Source: Amycolatopsis lexingtonensis
GTDB taxonomy: Bacteria > Actinomycetota > Actinomycetes > Mycobacteriales > Pseudonocardiaceae
Assembly: GCF_014873755.1 (NCBI RefSeq)
Contig: NZ_JADBEG010000001.1
Location: 5,625,501-5,689,500, forward strand
Direction of reading: 5' to 3'
Length of the DNA: 64,000 nt
In this document: piece by piece, positions 40,803 to 48,845 of the stretch
Layout of the letters: every line of letters begins with the position of its first letter
How positions within the stretch are numbered: position 1 is the first letter of the stretch
Translations under genes and position numbers: made by a program
Notes under the pieces: generated by a model
The model's database searches: none
Told to the model about the DNA's origin: nothing
What the model saw: the letters and a program-made list of their open reading frames with translations, nothing else

Positions 40803-42421
40803 GCCACCTCCCGGGCCGCGACGCGGCCGATCTCGTATTCGGACTGGCCCGCCCGCGGGTGCACGTTGACCGTCACCGCGCCCGAACCGGCCGGCGTGGA
40901 GCGGGCCACCGGGCCCACGGCGGACGCCGCGACCGCCTTCGTCAGGTTCGCCACCGCCGGCCGGATGGTGGCCGAGCCCGGCAGCGGCACCAGCCGGGTC
41001 ATCGCGCCGGAGACCTGGTCGCCGCTCGCCTCGATGCCGACCGTCAGCCCGGCCCCGATGTTGCGGCCGATGTCGGCCATCACCTGCGACGGCGAGAAGA
41101 TCTTGAGGACGTTCTTGATCGGGCCGGGGATCTTGTCGACGATGAAGTTCTTGATCGCCGAGACGATGTTGCCCGCCATGTCGCGGATGCCGCCGATGAA
41201 CCCTTCGATCAACGACTTCCCGGCGCTGTAGAGCGTCTTCCCGATGTTGCCGAGCGCGCCGACGACCCGGCCGGGCAGCCCGCGCACGAACGAAACGACC
41301 CCGGAGATGGCGTTGCTCACCGCGGACTTGGCCTGGTCGAAGGCGTTCCGCACGATGCCGACCACCTGGCTGACCCCGCGGATCGTCGCGACGACCGTGT
41401 GGATCGCGCCGGTGACCACCGCCTTGACCGCGTTGAACACCGCCGTCACCACGGTCTTGACGATGGTGAAGTACGTGGTGACGTAGGTGCGGATGACGGT
41501 GACCGCGACTTGGATGACCTTCGCGATGTAGGGCCACACCACCGCGACGACGCCGCGGATCGTGTTCACCGCCCCCAGCACGACGTTCTTCACGGCCGTG
41601 AAGACGGCGTTGACGATGTTCCGGAACGTCGTACTCCGGTTGTAGGCCAGCACGACCGCCGCCACGAGCAGCGTGATCGCGGTGATGATCAGGCCGATGG
41701 GGTTCAGCCGCATGACGACGTTGAGCAGTGCCTGCGCGATCGACCAGAGCCGGGTCGCCACGGCGACGACGCGTTGCGCGACGGCCATCGCCACCGTCCG
41801 CGCGGTCGCGATCACCGCCTGGACCGCGGTTTTCGCGTAGGCGACGGCGAGCTGCGCCAGGTTCCGCACGGCGCCCGCGGCGGCCAGTGCCGTGCTCCGG
41901 GCTTGGGCCGCGAACCGGCCGATCGCCTCCCCCGCGCTCGTCGCGGCTTGGCGGGCGGCGGCGAGCCCCTGGCTGAGCGAGCCCCGCAGCGACGTCCCGA
42001 GGTCGCGGATCGCGCCCGGGGCGCTCTTGACCATGTTCTTGAGGTCGTTGCCGAGCTTCTGCACTTCGGCCGCGCTTTCGCGCAGCCCGGTGCGCAGGTC
42101 CTTGATGGCGCCCGGCAGTTCCTTCATCGCGGCCGCGGCGTCCTTGACCTGCCCGACGGTGTTCTGCACGGCGGTCGACGCGGTGTTGATCGCGTCCGCG
42201 AAGCCCACCACGTCGGTGACCGCCGCGGTCACCGCCGGATGCGTCTCCTTGAACTTGGCGGTCATCTCGCCGAGTTCCTTGTTGACGTGCTCGGTGAACC
42301 CTTCGGTCAGCTTCGTCGCCGCGTCGGAGACGGCGCTCGTGATCGACTCGCGGATGCCGTCGATCAGCGCCGTCACCTGGGCCTGCGCCGCGTTGGTGAT
42401 GGCCGACGTCGGCTGCGTCAC
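40784..42421 (-). CDS. Tape measure protein of the tail module (short)
   Basis: 545 aa from GTG at 42421 with GGGAGGTGAG upstream. Long helical protein without globular domain: N-terminal ~170 residues of coiled coil, many Val/Ala repeats of the form TVRNIVNAVFTAVKNVV, a hydrophobic segment LNPIGLIITAITLLVAAVVLAY near 270, and phage-like C-terminal SAGKSLIEGFIGGIRDMAGNIV and KIFSPSQVMADIGRNIGAGL. At about 1.5 angstrom per residue the tail would be only ~80 nm. Typical siphophages have larger ones. The gene begins 4 bp after the gpGT stop. Confidence 0.88.
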   Translation of the reverse strand: MTQPTSAITNAAQAQVTALIDGIRESITSAVSDAATKLTEGFTEHVNKELGEMTAKFKETHPAVTAAVTDVVGFADAINTASTAVQNTVGQVKDAAAAMKELPGAIKDLRTGLRESAAEVQKLGNDLKNMVKSAPGAIRDLGTSLRGSLSQGLAAARQAATSAGEAIGRFAAQARSTALAAAGAVRNLAQLAVAYAKTAVQAVIATARTVAMAVAQRVVAVATRLWSIAQALLNVVMRLNPIGLIITAITLLVAAVVLAYNRSTTFRNIVNAVFTAVKNVVLGAVNTIRGVVAVVWPYIAKVIQVAVTVIRTYVTTYFTIVKTVVTAVFNAVKAVVTGAIHTVVATIRGVSQVVGIVRNAFDQAKSAVSNAISGVVSFVRGLPGRVVGALGNIGKTLYSAGKSLIEGFIGGIRDMAGNIVSAIKNFIVDKIPGPIKNVLKIFSPSQVMADIGRNIGAGLTVGIEASGDQVSGAMTRLVPLPGSATIRPAVANLTKAVAASAVGPVARSTPAGSGAVTVNVHPRAGQSEYEIGRVAAREVAWAAKR

Positions 42422-42425
42422 GGGC

Positions 42426-42824
42426 TCACCTCCCTGGAGTGCCGAAGAACGCGGCGATCTCGTCGGTGCTCGCCGCCGGGTCGGGTTCGGGCGCCACACC
42501 CGGGCGCGGGACCGGCCGCGGCCGGTCGGGCTGGTCGGCGCCCTCGGCGGAGTTGGCCGCGACGAACAGCCAGTTGCCCACCGCGAGCTCGTCGACCGCG
42601 CCCGCGAGCAGGTGCTCGGTCAGGCCCCACTCGGCCGCCTCGCCGTGCAGGGCGCGCACCAGCGCCGACTCGCGGGGCAGGTGCCGGATCAGCACCCGCA
42701 GCCGCCTCGGCGTCAGCTTGCCGCGGTAGTAGTCGAGCAGGTCCACCCGGTAGAACCGGAGCAGGTCGGCTTCGACGGCCTCGCCGTGCTCGCTCAGGAG
42801 CGCGTCGAGGCCGAGGATTCCCCC
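42426..42824 (-). CDS. gpT part of the gpG-T tail assembly chaperone (made by -1 frameshift)
   Basis: No independent start codon or ribosome site; entered by slipping at 42818-42824. After the slip the product reads GILGLDALLSEHGEAVEADL, then LRFYRVDLLDYYRGKLTPRRLRVLIRHLP, ending STDEIAAFFGTPGR at the TGA 42426-42428. The motif DLLDYYRGKLTPRRL with RVLIRHLPRESAL is the usual T domain of actinophage tail assembly chaperones. The fusion chain starts at 43102. It coats the tape measure protein and recruits major tail subunits. Confidence 0.8.
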   Translation of the reverse strand, partial: GGILGLDALLSEHGEAVEADLLRFYRVDLLDYYRGKLTPRRLRVLIRHLPRESALVRALHGEAAEWGLTEHLLAGAVDELAVGNWLFVAANSAEGADQPDRPRPVPRPGVAPEPDPAASTDEIAAFFGTPGR

Positions 42825-43102
42825 AGCGCCATACCGGTGTCCCGGCCGTAGGCCTCCAGCAGGGCCTGGACGTCCTGCACGCTCACCGCGTGCCGGCCGA
42901 GCTTCTCGAACTGCTCCGCGCCGAGCAGTACCTCGAGCAGACCGTCCAAATCGGACGGATCGAGACCGGACAGCCGCGCCACCGCTTCCCGGGGCAGCTC
43001 GGTCGGCAGGCTGAACGTCTCGCCGTCCAGCTCGAACTCCCAGCGCTCCCCCAGGGCTTCCAGACGCTGCGCGCGGACGGCGTTGACGTTGTACTTCGCC
43101 AT
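42794..43102 (-). CDS. Tail assembly chaperone gpG
   Basis: 102 aa from ATG at 43102 (MAKYNVNAVRAQRLEALGERW). Two-thirds of it (EFELDGETFSLPTELPREAVARLSGLDPSDLDGLLEVLLGAEQFEKL) is typical of tail assembly chaperones placed between major tail and tape-measure genes in siphophages. Near the end the frame passes CTG GGG GAA, a slippery site, and then stops at 42796. A fraction of ribosomes shift to make the longer gpG-T. Both products help fold the tape measure. Confidence 0.85.
   Translation of the reverse strand: MAKYNVNAVRAQRLEALGERWEFELDGETFSLPTELPREAVARLSGLDPSDLDGLLEVLLGAEQFEKLGRHAVSVQDVQALLEAYGRDTGMALGESSASTRS
42818..42824 (-). other. Programmed -1 ribosomal frameshift site (GGGGGAA)
   Basis: On the minus strand the sequence is GGGGGAA, in phase as G GGG GAA, the classical -1 heptamer used in mycobacteriophage and related gpG/gpGT genes. 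It lies 22 bp before the gpG stop, and the -1 frame continues for about 130 codons of phage-like sequence. Confidence 0.82.
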
Positions 43103-43125
43103 TTCGTGCGTTCCCCCTCGCCCGC

Positions 43126-43704
43126 TCACGCGGACTTTTCTTCGGCGGCGGCGGCACCCGCGGCCGGGTTGATCGACCACTGCGCGAGCGGCTCGGACGT
43201 GCTGTTGATCGGTGTCATCGCGGTGAACGTGACGCCGAGCTTGATCGCCGACGTCCGGGTGATCGCGGTTTCGTCGGTCTCGGTGACGACCCCGCGCGGG
43301 ATGTAGAACCGGTGCTTCACGTTCGGGCCGTCGCTGAACTCGATGCCGAGCGCGCGTTCGTCGACCCGGGGCGCGGCGGCGATGTTGTAGACGCCGTTCG
43401 TCCCCGCGGGTGCGCTGAAGAAGAACTGCAGGGTGTCGCTGTTGATCTGCAGCAGCGAGAACTTCGCGGAGAAGTCGCGGTCGCTGAAGACGTACCGGAT
43501 CGCGGCCACCGACTGCCAGGTGTCCACCGGGTCCAGCTTGTCCTTCTTGACGAACTTGACGCCGTCGGCGGTGGTGTAGCCGAGGTCGACCCACGGCGAG
43601 GCCCACGGCTTGGTGAAGTCGGCCGGTGCGGCGGTGTGCGCCGGCGCCACGTAGATGGCCCCGGTTCCCGCCACCCGGATTTCGCTGGCGTTCAGTCCTG
43701 GCAT
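43126..43704 (-). CDS. Major tail protein of the tail module
   Basis: 192 aa from ATG at 43704 (MPGLNASEIRVAGTGAIYVAP). Typical siphovirus tail-tube sequence: VDLGYTTADGVKFVKKDKLDPVDTWQ, VAAIRYVFSDRDFSAKFSLLQINSDTLQFFF, DGPNVKHRFYIPRGVVTETDETAITRTSAIKLGVTFTA. Builds the hexameric tail tube. Slightly short, no added Ig-like domain. Placed upstream of gpG, as in phage operons. Confidence 0.88.
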   Translation of the reverse strand: MPGLNASEIRVAGTGAIYVAPAHTAAPADFTKPWASPWVDLGYTTADGVKFVKKDKLDPVDTWQSVAAIRYVFSDRDFSAKFSLLQINSDTLQFFFSAPAGTNGVYNIAAAPRVDERALGIEFSDGPNVKHRFYIPRGVVTETDETAITRTSAIKLGVTFTAMTPINSTSEPLAQWSINPAAGAAAAEEKSA

Positions 43705-43736
43705 GAGCAGCCCTCCCACTGCACCGCCGGCCCGGT

Positions 43737-44156
43737 TCAGGCCGGTCTGGATACGACTAGCGCGACGAACCGGTACCGCATGACGTACCGGTTCGCGTCG
43801 GAATGCCTTCGGTCGAGCACGAAGCACGGCCCCTGGAGCTCGGTCACGTCGGGGAACACGGTGCCGCCGGAAGCGCTCAAGATCGGCAGCACACCCCGCA
43901 CGGCCAGCGCGACCGCGTGCGCCGCGGGCTTGTCCGGACCGTAGGAATCCAGCCGCACCTCGGCGTTGTCGAGCCGGTCGTCGTCGAGGTAGACGCCGCC
44001 GAGCCGGGTGAGCACCACGGCGCGCTGCGTCCCGTCGAAGCCCGGCGGCACCGAAGTTCCCACCGGCACACCGGACAGTTCCGGCCGCGCGCGCACGAAC
44101 TCCGCGACGGCCTGCTCGACATCCGGGAACACCAGCGGTTCCTGGGCGATCGGCAC
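43737..44156 (-). CDS. Tail terminator-like protein of the tail module
   Basis: 139 aa from GTG at 44156 (VPIAQEPLVFPDVEQAVAEF), with GGGGGAA upstream; a GTG at 44168 is possible. Layout matches gpU/tail terminator proteins of actinophages: VEQAVAEFVRARPELSGVPVGTSVP, RAVVLTRLGGVYLDDDRLDNAEVRLDSYG, AVRGVLPILSASG, NRYVMRYRFVALVV. Forms the ring that stops tube growth and would meet a head connector. In this module no connector, portal or head gene follows on either side; it is the first gene of the cluster. Confidence 0.75.
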   Translation of the reverse strand: MPIAQEPLVFPDVEQAVAEFVRARPELSGVPVGTSVPPGFDGTQRAVVLTRLGGVYLDDDRLDNAEVRLDSYGPDKPAAHAVALAVRGVLPILSASGGTVFPDVTELQGPCFVLDRRHSDANRYVMRYRFVALVVSRPA

Positions 44157-44277
44157 GATTTCCCCCACCTCCCCACTCCCCTTGGGGTGTGACCAACCTA
44201 ACGCACCCGTCAGCACCCGCAAGCGGCCGAACGGGCGATGACACTGGCCGGATCCGGCCAATCCGCCTGCAGCGGAA

Positions 44278-44309
44278 CGGCCCCCTTCCCGTGCGCGGGA
44301 AGGGGGCCG
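44278..44309. terminator. Hairpin terminator between GH92 gene and tail module
   Basis: CGGCCCCCTTCCCG (44278-44291) and its perfect complement (44296-44309) around TGCG. It lies just past the second GH92 gene's stop and ~120 bp before the tail module's first gene, so the tail module must have its own promoter in 44157-44277. Confidence 0.82.
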
Positions 44310-44321
44310 TCGCTCTGTGGG

Positions 44322-47300
44322 CTACGCGCCGATGCCGATCGCGAACACGTGCAGCGCACCGCCGTTGACGTTGTCCGGCAACGTCACGCTGGCAACGGTC
44401 TTGCCCGCGTCCAGGGTGATCGGGTTGGTGCCGAACACCATCGTGCGGATCTGCTGCGGGTCGCCGCCCGAGGCGTTGCGGTACGGCGTCGACAGCACGA
44501 TCCGGTTGCCGAACGCCGGCTGCGCGCCGCCGCCACCGAGGGTCCAGTCGGAGAACCCGATGGTCGCGGTGGACGTCGTGCCGTCGGTGTAGGTCACCGT
44601 CAGCGTGCCGGACGCGTTGCCGTTGGACGCCGAGCCGAGCAGCGCGAGCCGCCCGGAACCGGTCACGTTCACCTTCTGACCGGACGCGATCACGTTGTCC
44701 GGATCGCCCACCGGGAACGACGGCCAGGTGAACTTGATGCCGTCACTGGTGACCGTGCCGCCCGGGGTGGCGCCGGCCGCGGCCAGCGCGTCGGCCGAGT
44801 AGCTCCAGCCGCCGCCGTCGAAGTTGGCCGCGCCCGAGTTCGCATCCGGGGAGATGCCGGCGTTGTTCACCGTGGCCAGCCAGCTGTTCGGCTGGGCCAC
44901 CAGTACCGTCAGGACGGCCTGCGTCGAGGCGAGCCCCGGCGACGAGAACGTCACCGGGATGCGGCGGGCGCCGTCGGCCAGCCCGGCCGGGACGCTCACC
45001 GTCAGCTCGGCCTTACCCTTGCCACCGGCCGGAACCGCGATGCTGCCCGACGCGGGGGTCAGCGTGATCCCGTCGACGCTGCCCGCGCTGTAGGTCCAGG
45101 TCCGGGCGACCCCCGAAAGGTCCTGGACCCCCACCGACGCCTGCGACGTCGACCCCGCGGGCGTCACCGCGCGCGCCGGGTCCACAAAGGACAGGCTGGG
45201 CTTCTCCTGCTCTCGGAACGACGGCGGTGCGTCGGCCGCCGCGCTGCCCCACGCGGTCGCCGTGGCGGACCGGGTGTAGTCGAGCGTGCCGCCACTGGAG
45301 ATCAGCGCCTCCGGCAGCCACGCCTTGGCGGCCGCACCGCCGTTGACCTTCAGGCTGCCCACGTAGTCGCCGGTGCCCGGCGCGTTGACGGTGACCTTCT
45401 TGCCCGAGCCGGTGGTGAGCACGGCGTGCTCGAAGCGCGGGGTGACGAGCAGCGTCTCGGCGCGGCCCGGGATCTCCGGGTAGAGGCCGAGCGCGGACCA
45501 CACGTACCAGGCCGACATCTGGCCGAGGTCGTCGTTGCCGATCAGGCCTTCGGGACGCGGGTTGTACAGCTGGTCCATCGAGCGGCGCACGATCGACTGG
45601 GTCTTGGCCGGGGCCCCCGCGTACGAATACACGTACGGCGCGTTGGAGTTCGGCTCGTTGCCCATGAACGCGTACGGCTCCTGCGTGCCCGCGTTCAGGT
45701 CGGTGAAGAAGGTGTCCAGCCGCGACTGGGTCGCGGTGTTCCCGCCGAACGCCGTGACGACGCCGCCGAGGTCGTAGGGCACCATCCACTCGTACTGCGC
45801 GCCGTTGCCCTCGACCCAGCCCTCCGAGCTGGCGGGGTCGTAGGTGCCGGCGAACGAGCCGTCCGCGTTGCGCGGCTGCAGGTGCCCGGTACCGGGGTTG
45901 TAGAGGTTCTGCCAGTTCTGCGCGCGCTTCATGAACGTCGTGTACGTCGCGCTGTCGCCGAGCCGCTTCGCGAACTGGGCGATGGAGAAGTCGGCGCTGG
46001 TGTACTCGAGCGTGTCCGCACCGGCGCCGGGCACGTACCCGAGCTTCTGGTAGTCGTCGAGGCCCGGCCGCTCGGTGTAGCCCTGCGTCGGCTGGGTGGC
46101 GCCCTTGATCATGAGCAGCAACGCCTTCTGGGCGTCGAAGTCACGGGCGCCGAACGCGTACGCGCTGGAGACGATGATGTGGTACGGGTCGCCGTTCATG
46201 ACGCCGGTGTAGTCATTGGCCACGGTCCAGCGGTCCCACGAACCGCCCTGTTCCGCGTAGGCCATCATCGACCGGACGATGTCCGACGTCTCGTGCGGCG
46301 CGATCGTCGCCAGCAGCGGGATCTCCGAGCGGTAGATGTCCCAGCCGGAGAAGTTCGTGTACATCGCGTGGCCCTTGCCGGCCGTGTGGATCCGGCCGTC
46401 GAAGCCGATGTACTGGCCGTTGACGTCGGAGAACACGTTCGGCTGGATCAGCGAGTGGTACAGCGAGGTGTAGAACGTCGTCATGTCGGCGTCGGAGCCA
46501 CCGGTGACGGCGATCTTGCCCAGCTGGGCGTTCCACGCCTTGCGCGCGCCCGCCGCGACGGTGTCGAAGGACTTGCCGGTGTTTTCGGCCTTCAGGTTGG
46601 CCTTCGCGCCGTCGACGGACACAAAGGACAGTCCGACCTGGACGTTCACCTGGGCGCCGTTGAGGTTGGCGAAGGTGACGTACCCGCCGCTGCCCGGGCC
46701 GGACACGGTGGTGTCCTGCTGCTTGGCGGTGGTGGTGCGCGCGATCGAGGCGTTGACGCCGTTGGGCTGCGCGACCTTCGCCTTGGCGCCACCGGTCTCC
46801 GCGGCCTTGTTCGGCGTCACGGCGCCGTTCTTCCACGTGCCGATCGAGGCGAACGGCGTGTCGAACTTGGCCGAGAAGTAGACGCGGTAGCTGTTCTGCG
46901 CGCCGCAGAAGCGGCCGCTCGTGGCCCAGCCGCTGATGGTGTCCTTGCCGATGCTGATCGACGCGTCGTCGGTGCCGTTGACCGAGCCGGAGGTGTTGAC
47001 CAGCAGCGTCGAGGACGCGCCGGCCGGGTAGGTCAGCCGCGCGGAGCCGGTGCGCTGGGTCGCGCTCAGTTCGACCTTCGCGCCGCTGTCGAGGGTGACG
47101 TCGTAGGCGCCCGCGGTCGCGTGTTCGTTGGTGTGCGAGAACTTCGAGGTGTAGTGCGACGGGTCGGTCGCCGGGGAAGTCGTCACTTCGCCGACATAAG
47201 GGATGAACGGGATGTCCTCATAGGTCGAACAGCCCGCGCCCGAAAGGTGCGTCAGACTGAACCCGGTGAGGGCATTGTCGTCGTAGAAGTACCCGCCCGG

Positions 47301-47552
47301 CTGGGATTTCACCGTGTCCGGGCTCCACTGGACCATGCCGAACGGCGCCACCGCGCCCGGGAACGTGTTGCCGGCCCCGCCCCCGGTGCCGTGGTCGGCG
47401 CCGCCGGGCCGGGTGCCGACGAAGGGGTTGACCCACTTCGCGAAATCCGTGCTCGTGGCCGCCGAGGCGGGGACAGCGGGAGCCACCGCTGCCGTCACCG
47501 CCAGTGTCAAAAAGGTCAAACCGGCTCTGAAGCGCAATCGCGCCATGGCCAT
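44322..47552 (-). CDS. Secreted multidomain GH92 alpha-mannosidase
   Basis: 1076 aa from ATG at 47552 (MAMARLRFRAGL); the ATG two codons later, at 47546, has the better spacing to GAGG and may be the true start. Signal peptide to about ASAA. GH92 catalytic part ~35-760: VNPFVGTRPGGADHGTGGGAGNTFPGAVAPFGM, HLSGAGC, YHSLIQPNVFSDVNG, SEGWVEGNGAQYEWMVPYD (acid Glu) and GNDDLGQMSAWYVWSALGLYP (base Asp). Next a NEW3-type domain (~790-890, PAGGKGKAELTVSVPAGL) and a C-terminal carbohydrate-binding-like sandwich. Hydrolyses terminal alpha-mannose from glycans. Confidence 0.93.
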   Translation of the reverse strand: MAMARLRFRAGLTFLTLAVTAAVAPAVPASAATSTDFAKWVNPFVGTRPGGADHGTGGGAGNTFPGAVAPFGMVQWSPDTVKSQPGGYFYDDNALTGFSLTHLSGAGCSTYEDIPFIPYVGEVTTSPATDPSHYTSKFSHTNEHATAGAYDVTLDSGAKVELSATQRTGSARLTYPAGASSTLLVNTSGSVNGTDDASISIGKDTISGWATSGRFCGAQNSYRVYFSAKFDTPFASIGTWKNGAVTPNKAAETGGAKAKVAQPNGVNASIARTTTAKQQDTTVSGPGSGGYVTFANLNGAQVNVQVGLSFVSVDGAKANLKAENTGKSFDTVAAGARKAWNAQLGKIAVTGGSDADMTTFYTSLYHSLIQPNVFSDVNGQYIGFDGRIHTAGKGHAMYTNFSGWDIYRSEIPLLATIAPHETSDIVRSMMAYAEQGGSWDRWTVANDYTGVMNGDPYHIIVSSAYAFGARDFDAQKALLLMIKGATQPTQGYTERPGLDDYQKLGYVPGAGADTLEYTSADFSIAQFAKRLGDSATYTTFMKRAQNWQNLYNPGTGHLQPRNADGSFAGTYDPASSEGWVEGNGAQYEWMVPYDLGGVVTAFGGNTATQSRLDTFFTDLNAGTQEPYAFMGNEPNSNAPYVYSYAGAPAKTQSIVRRSMDQLYNPRPEGLIGNDDLGQMSAWYVWSALGLYPEIPGRAETLLVTPRFEHAVLTTGSGKKVTVNAPGTGDYVGSLKVNGGAAAKAWLPEALISSGGTLDYTRSATATAWGSAAADAPPSFREQEKPSLSFVDPARAVTPAGSTSQASVGVQDLSGVARTWTYSAGSVDGITLTPASGSIAVPAGGKGKAELTVSVPAGLADGARRIPVTFSSPGLASTQAVLTVLVAQPNSWLATVNNAGISPDANSGAANFDGGGWSYSADALAAAGATPGGTVTSDGIKFTWPSFPVGDPDNVIASGQKVNVTGSGRLALLGSASNGNASGTLTVTYTDGTTSTATIGFSDWTLGGGGAQPAFGNRIVLSTPYRNASGGDPQQIRTMVFGTNPITLDAGKTVASVTLPDNVNGGALHVFAIGIGA

Positions 47553-47591
47553 CGCCTTTCACCTCGTCAGCGCGACCGGAAACGCCTGTGA

Positions 47592-47605
47592 TGACAACCT
47601 TGTCG
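47592..47605. promoter_or_regulatory. LacI operator before the second GH92 gene
   Basis: TGACAACCTTGTCG, 12 of 14 to the consensus TGACAACGTTGTCA, 40 bp upstream of the mannosidase start. Together with 37322, 47794 and 49674 it marks one regulon. Confidence 0.65.
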
Positions 47606-47651
47606 CGCAGTCGGTCGAACCGGGCCACCTTGGGCAGCCTCTCACCAAGTC

Positions 47652-47690
47652 GTCAAGAGGGCTCGTCAAGACCTGTCCACTTCGGGACAG
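47652..47690 (-). promoter_or_regulatory. Shared GH92 promoter element, copy 2
   Basis: GTCAAGAGG (47652-47660) then CTGTCCACTTCGGGACAG (47673-47690), a 6-6-6 dyad. Same arrangement as 37372-37409. Lies 100-138 bp above the GH92 start. Confidence 0.6.
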
Positions 47691-47792
47691 CGTGATCAGC
47701 CATCTGCCTTACGACGTCGGTAGCCGAATCGGCACAATCCACGCAGCAGGCGTTGACAAGCCACCGGGTCGTGGCGTTCAATCCCGGTCACT

Positions 47793-48845
47793 ATGACAAC
47801 GTTGTCTCCACCCGGCCGGGACCGGGACGGCGCCACGCGCACCGCGAGCAGGCGAGCCACGATGAGCGACGTGGCCCGCCTGGCGGGCGTGAGCATCAAG
47901 ACCGTTTCGCGCGTGGTCAACGACGAACCGGCGGTGCACCCGGACACCGCCGAGCGGGTCATGGCGGCCATCGAGCAGCTGGGGTTCCGGCGCAACCTGG
48001 GCGCGCGCAACCTGCGCCGCGGGTCGACGACCGGCACCATCGGGCTGATCGTCGAGGACGTCGGCAACCCCTTCTACTCCGAGCTGAACCGCGCGGTCGA
48101 GCGCATCGCGACGTCGTTCGGGCGCCAGGTGCTCACCGGCTCGTCCGAGGAGAACTCCGACCGCGAGCGCGAGCTCGTGCTGGAGTTCTGCGCGCGGCGG
48201 GTGGACGGCATCCTCGTCGTCCCCGCCGGCCTGCAGCACGGCTACCTGGTGCCGGAGATGCGCGCGGGCACGCCGGTGGTGTTCATCGACCGCCCGGCCG
48301 GCGACATCGTGGCCGACACGGTGCTGGTCGACAACCTCGGCGGCACCATCGAAGCCGTCACCCACCTGGCGAAGCACGGGCACCGGCGGATCGCCTTCCT
48401 CGGCGACAGCCCGGACATCTTCACCGCGGCCGAGCGCCTGCGCGGCTTCCGCGAAGGCTGCGTCCGCAACGGCATCTCCTACGACGAGTCGCTCGTCTCC
48501 ATGCGCACGCCGACGCCGGAGTACATCGGCGACGTGGTGAAGCGCCTGCTGCACGGGCCGGACGCGGCCACCGCGGTGATCGCGGGCAACAACCGGGTCG
48601 CCGTGCACGTGCTGCGCGCGCTGGCCCACGCCGAGCACCGGCCGGCGATGGTCGGCTTCGACGACTTCGAGCTGGCGGACCTGCTCGACCCGCCGGTCAC
48701 CGTGATCGCGCACGACGTGAGCGCGCTCGGCCACGCCGCGGCCGAGCTGCTCTTCGCCCGCGTCCAAGGAGACCAGTCCCCGCCCAGAAAGGTAGTCCTG
48801 CCCGTGCATCTCGTCGCCCGTGGTTCCGGTGAGGTCGCCCCGTGA
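47793..48845 (+). CDS. LacI-family repressor of the mannoside regulon
   Basis: 350 aa from ATG at 47793. The first codons (MTTLSPP) are themselves encoded by the operator. HTH at ~24-45: MSDVARLAGVSIKTVSRVVNDEPAVHPDTAERV, hinge and then a sugar-binding domain (TIGLIVEDVGNPFYSELNRAVE, RRVDGILVVPAG, VVFIDRPAG, RRIAFLGDSPDIFTAAERLRGFREGC, MVGFDDFELADLLDPPVTVIAHD). It probably binds mannose or a derivative. Divergent from the large GH92 gene; overlaps manA by 4 bp. The operator over its start codon implies autorepression. Confidence 0.92.
   Translation: MTTLSPPGRDRDGATRTASRRATMSDVARLAGVSIKTVSRVVNDEPAVHPDTAERVMAAIEQLGFRRNLGARNLRRGSTTGTIGLIVEDVGNPFYSELNRAVERIATSFGRQVLTGSSEENSDRERELVLEFCARRVDGILVVPAGLQHGYLVPEMRAGTPVVFIDRPAGDIVADTVLVDNLGGTIEAVTHLAKHGHRRIAFLGDSPDIFTAAERLRGFREGCVRNGISYDESLVSMRTPTPEYIGDVVKRLLHGPDAATAVIAGNNRVAVHVLRALAHAEHRPAMVGFDDFELADLLDPPVTVIAHDVSALGHAAAELLFARVQGDQSPPRKVVLPVHLVARGSGEVAP
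47794..47807. promoter_or_regulatory. LacI operator over the lacI start codon
   Basis: TGACAACGTTGTCT, 13 of 14 to the consensus. The ATG of the regulator begins at base 47793, so a bound dimer would cover the start of its own gene. Confidence 0.7.

Noticed and set aside
37413..44156. Contractile injection system (eCIS/R-type) interpretation of the tail genes
   Set aside because: No sheath, baseplate wedge, spike or AAA+ ATPase gene; the Dit, gpG/gpGT and Gp37-like genes are of non-contractile siphophage type.
34922..47552. Complete prophage at this position
   Set aside because: No integrase, repressor, terminase, portal, capsid or lysis gene, and no direct repeats resembling att sites at the module borders were seen.
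44238..47591. Very long plus-strand open frame opposite the large GH92 gene
   Set aside because: It is an antisense shadow produced by high GC in the third codon position; its translation has no family motif, while the minus strand encodes a full GH92 enzyme with signal peptide.
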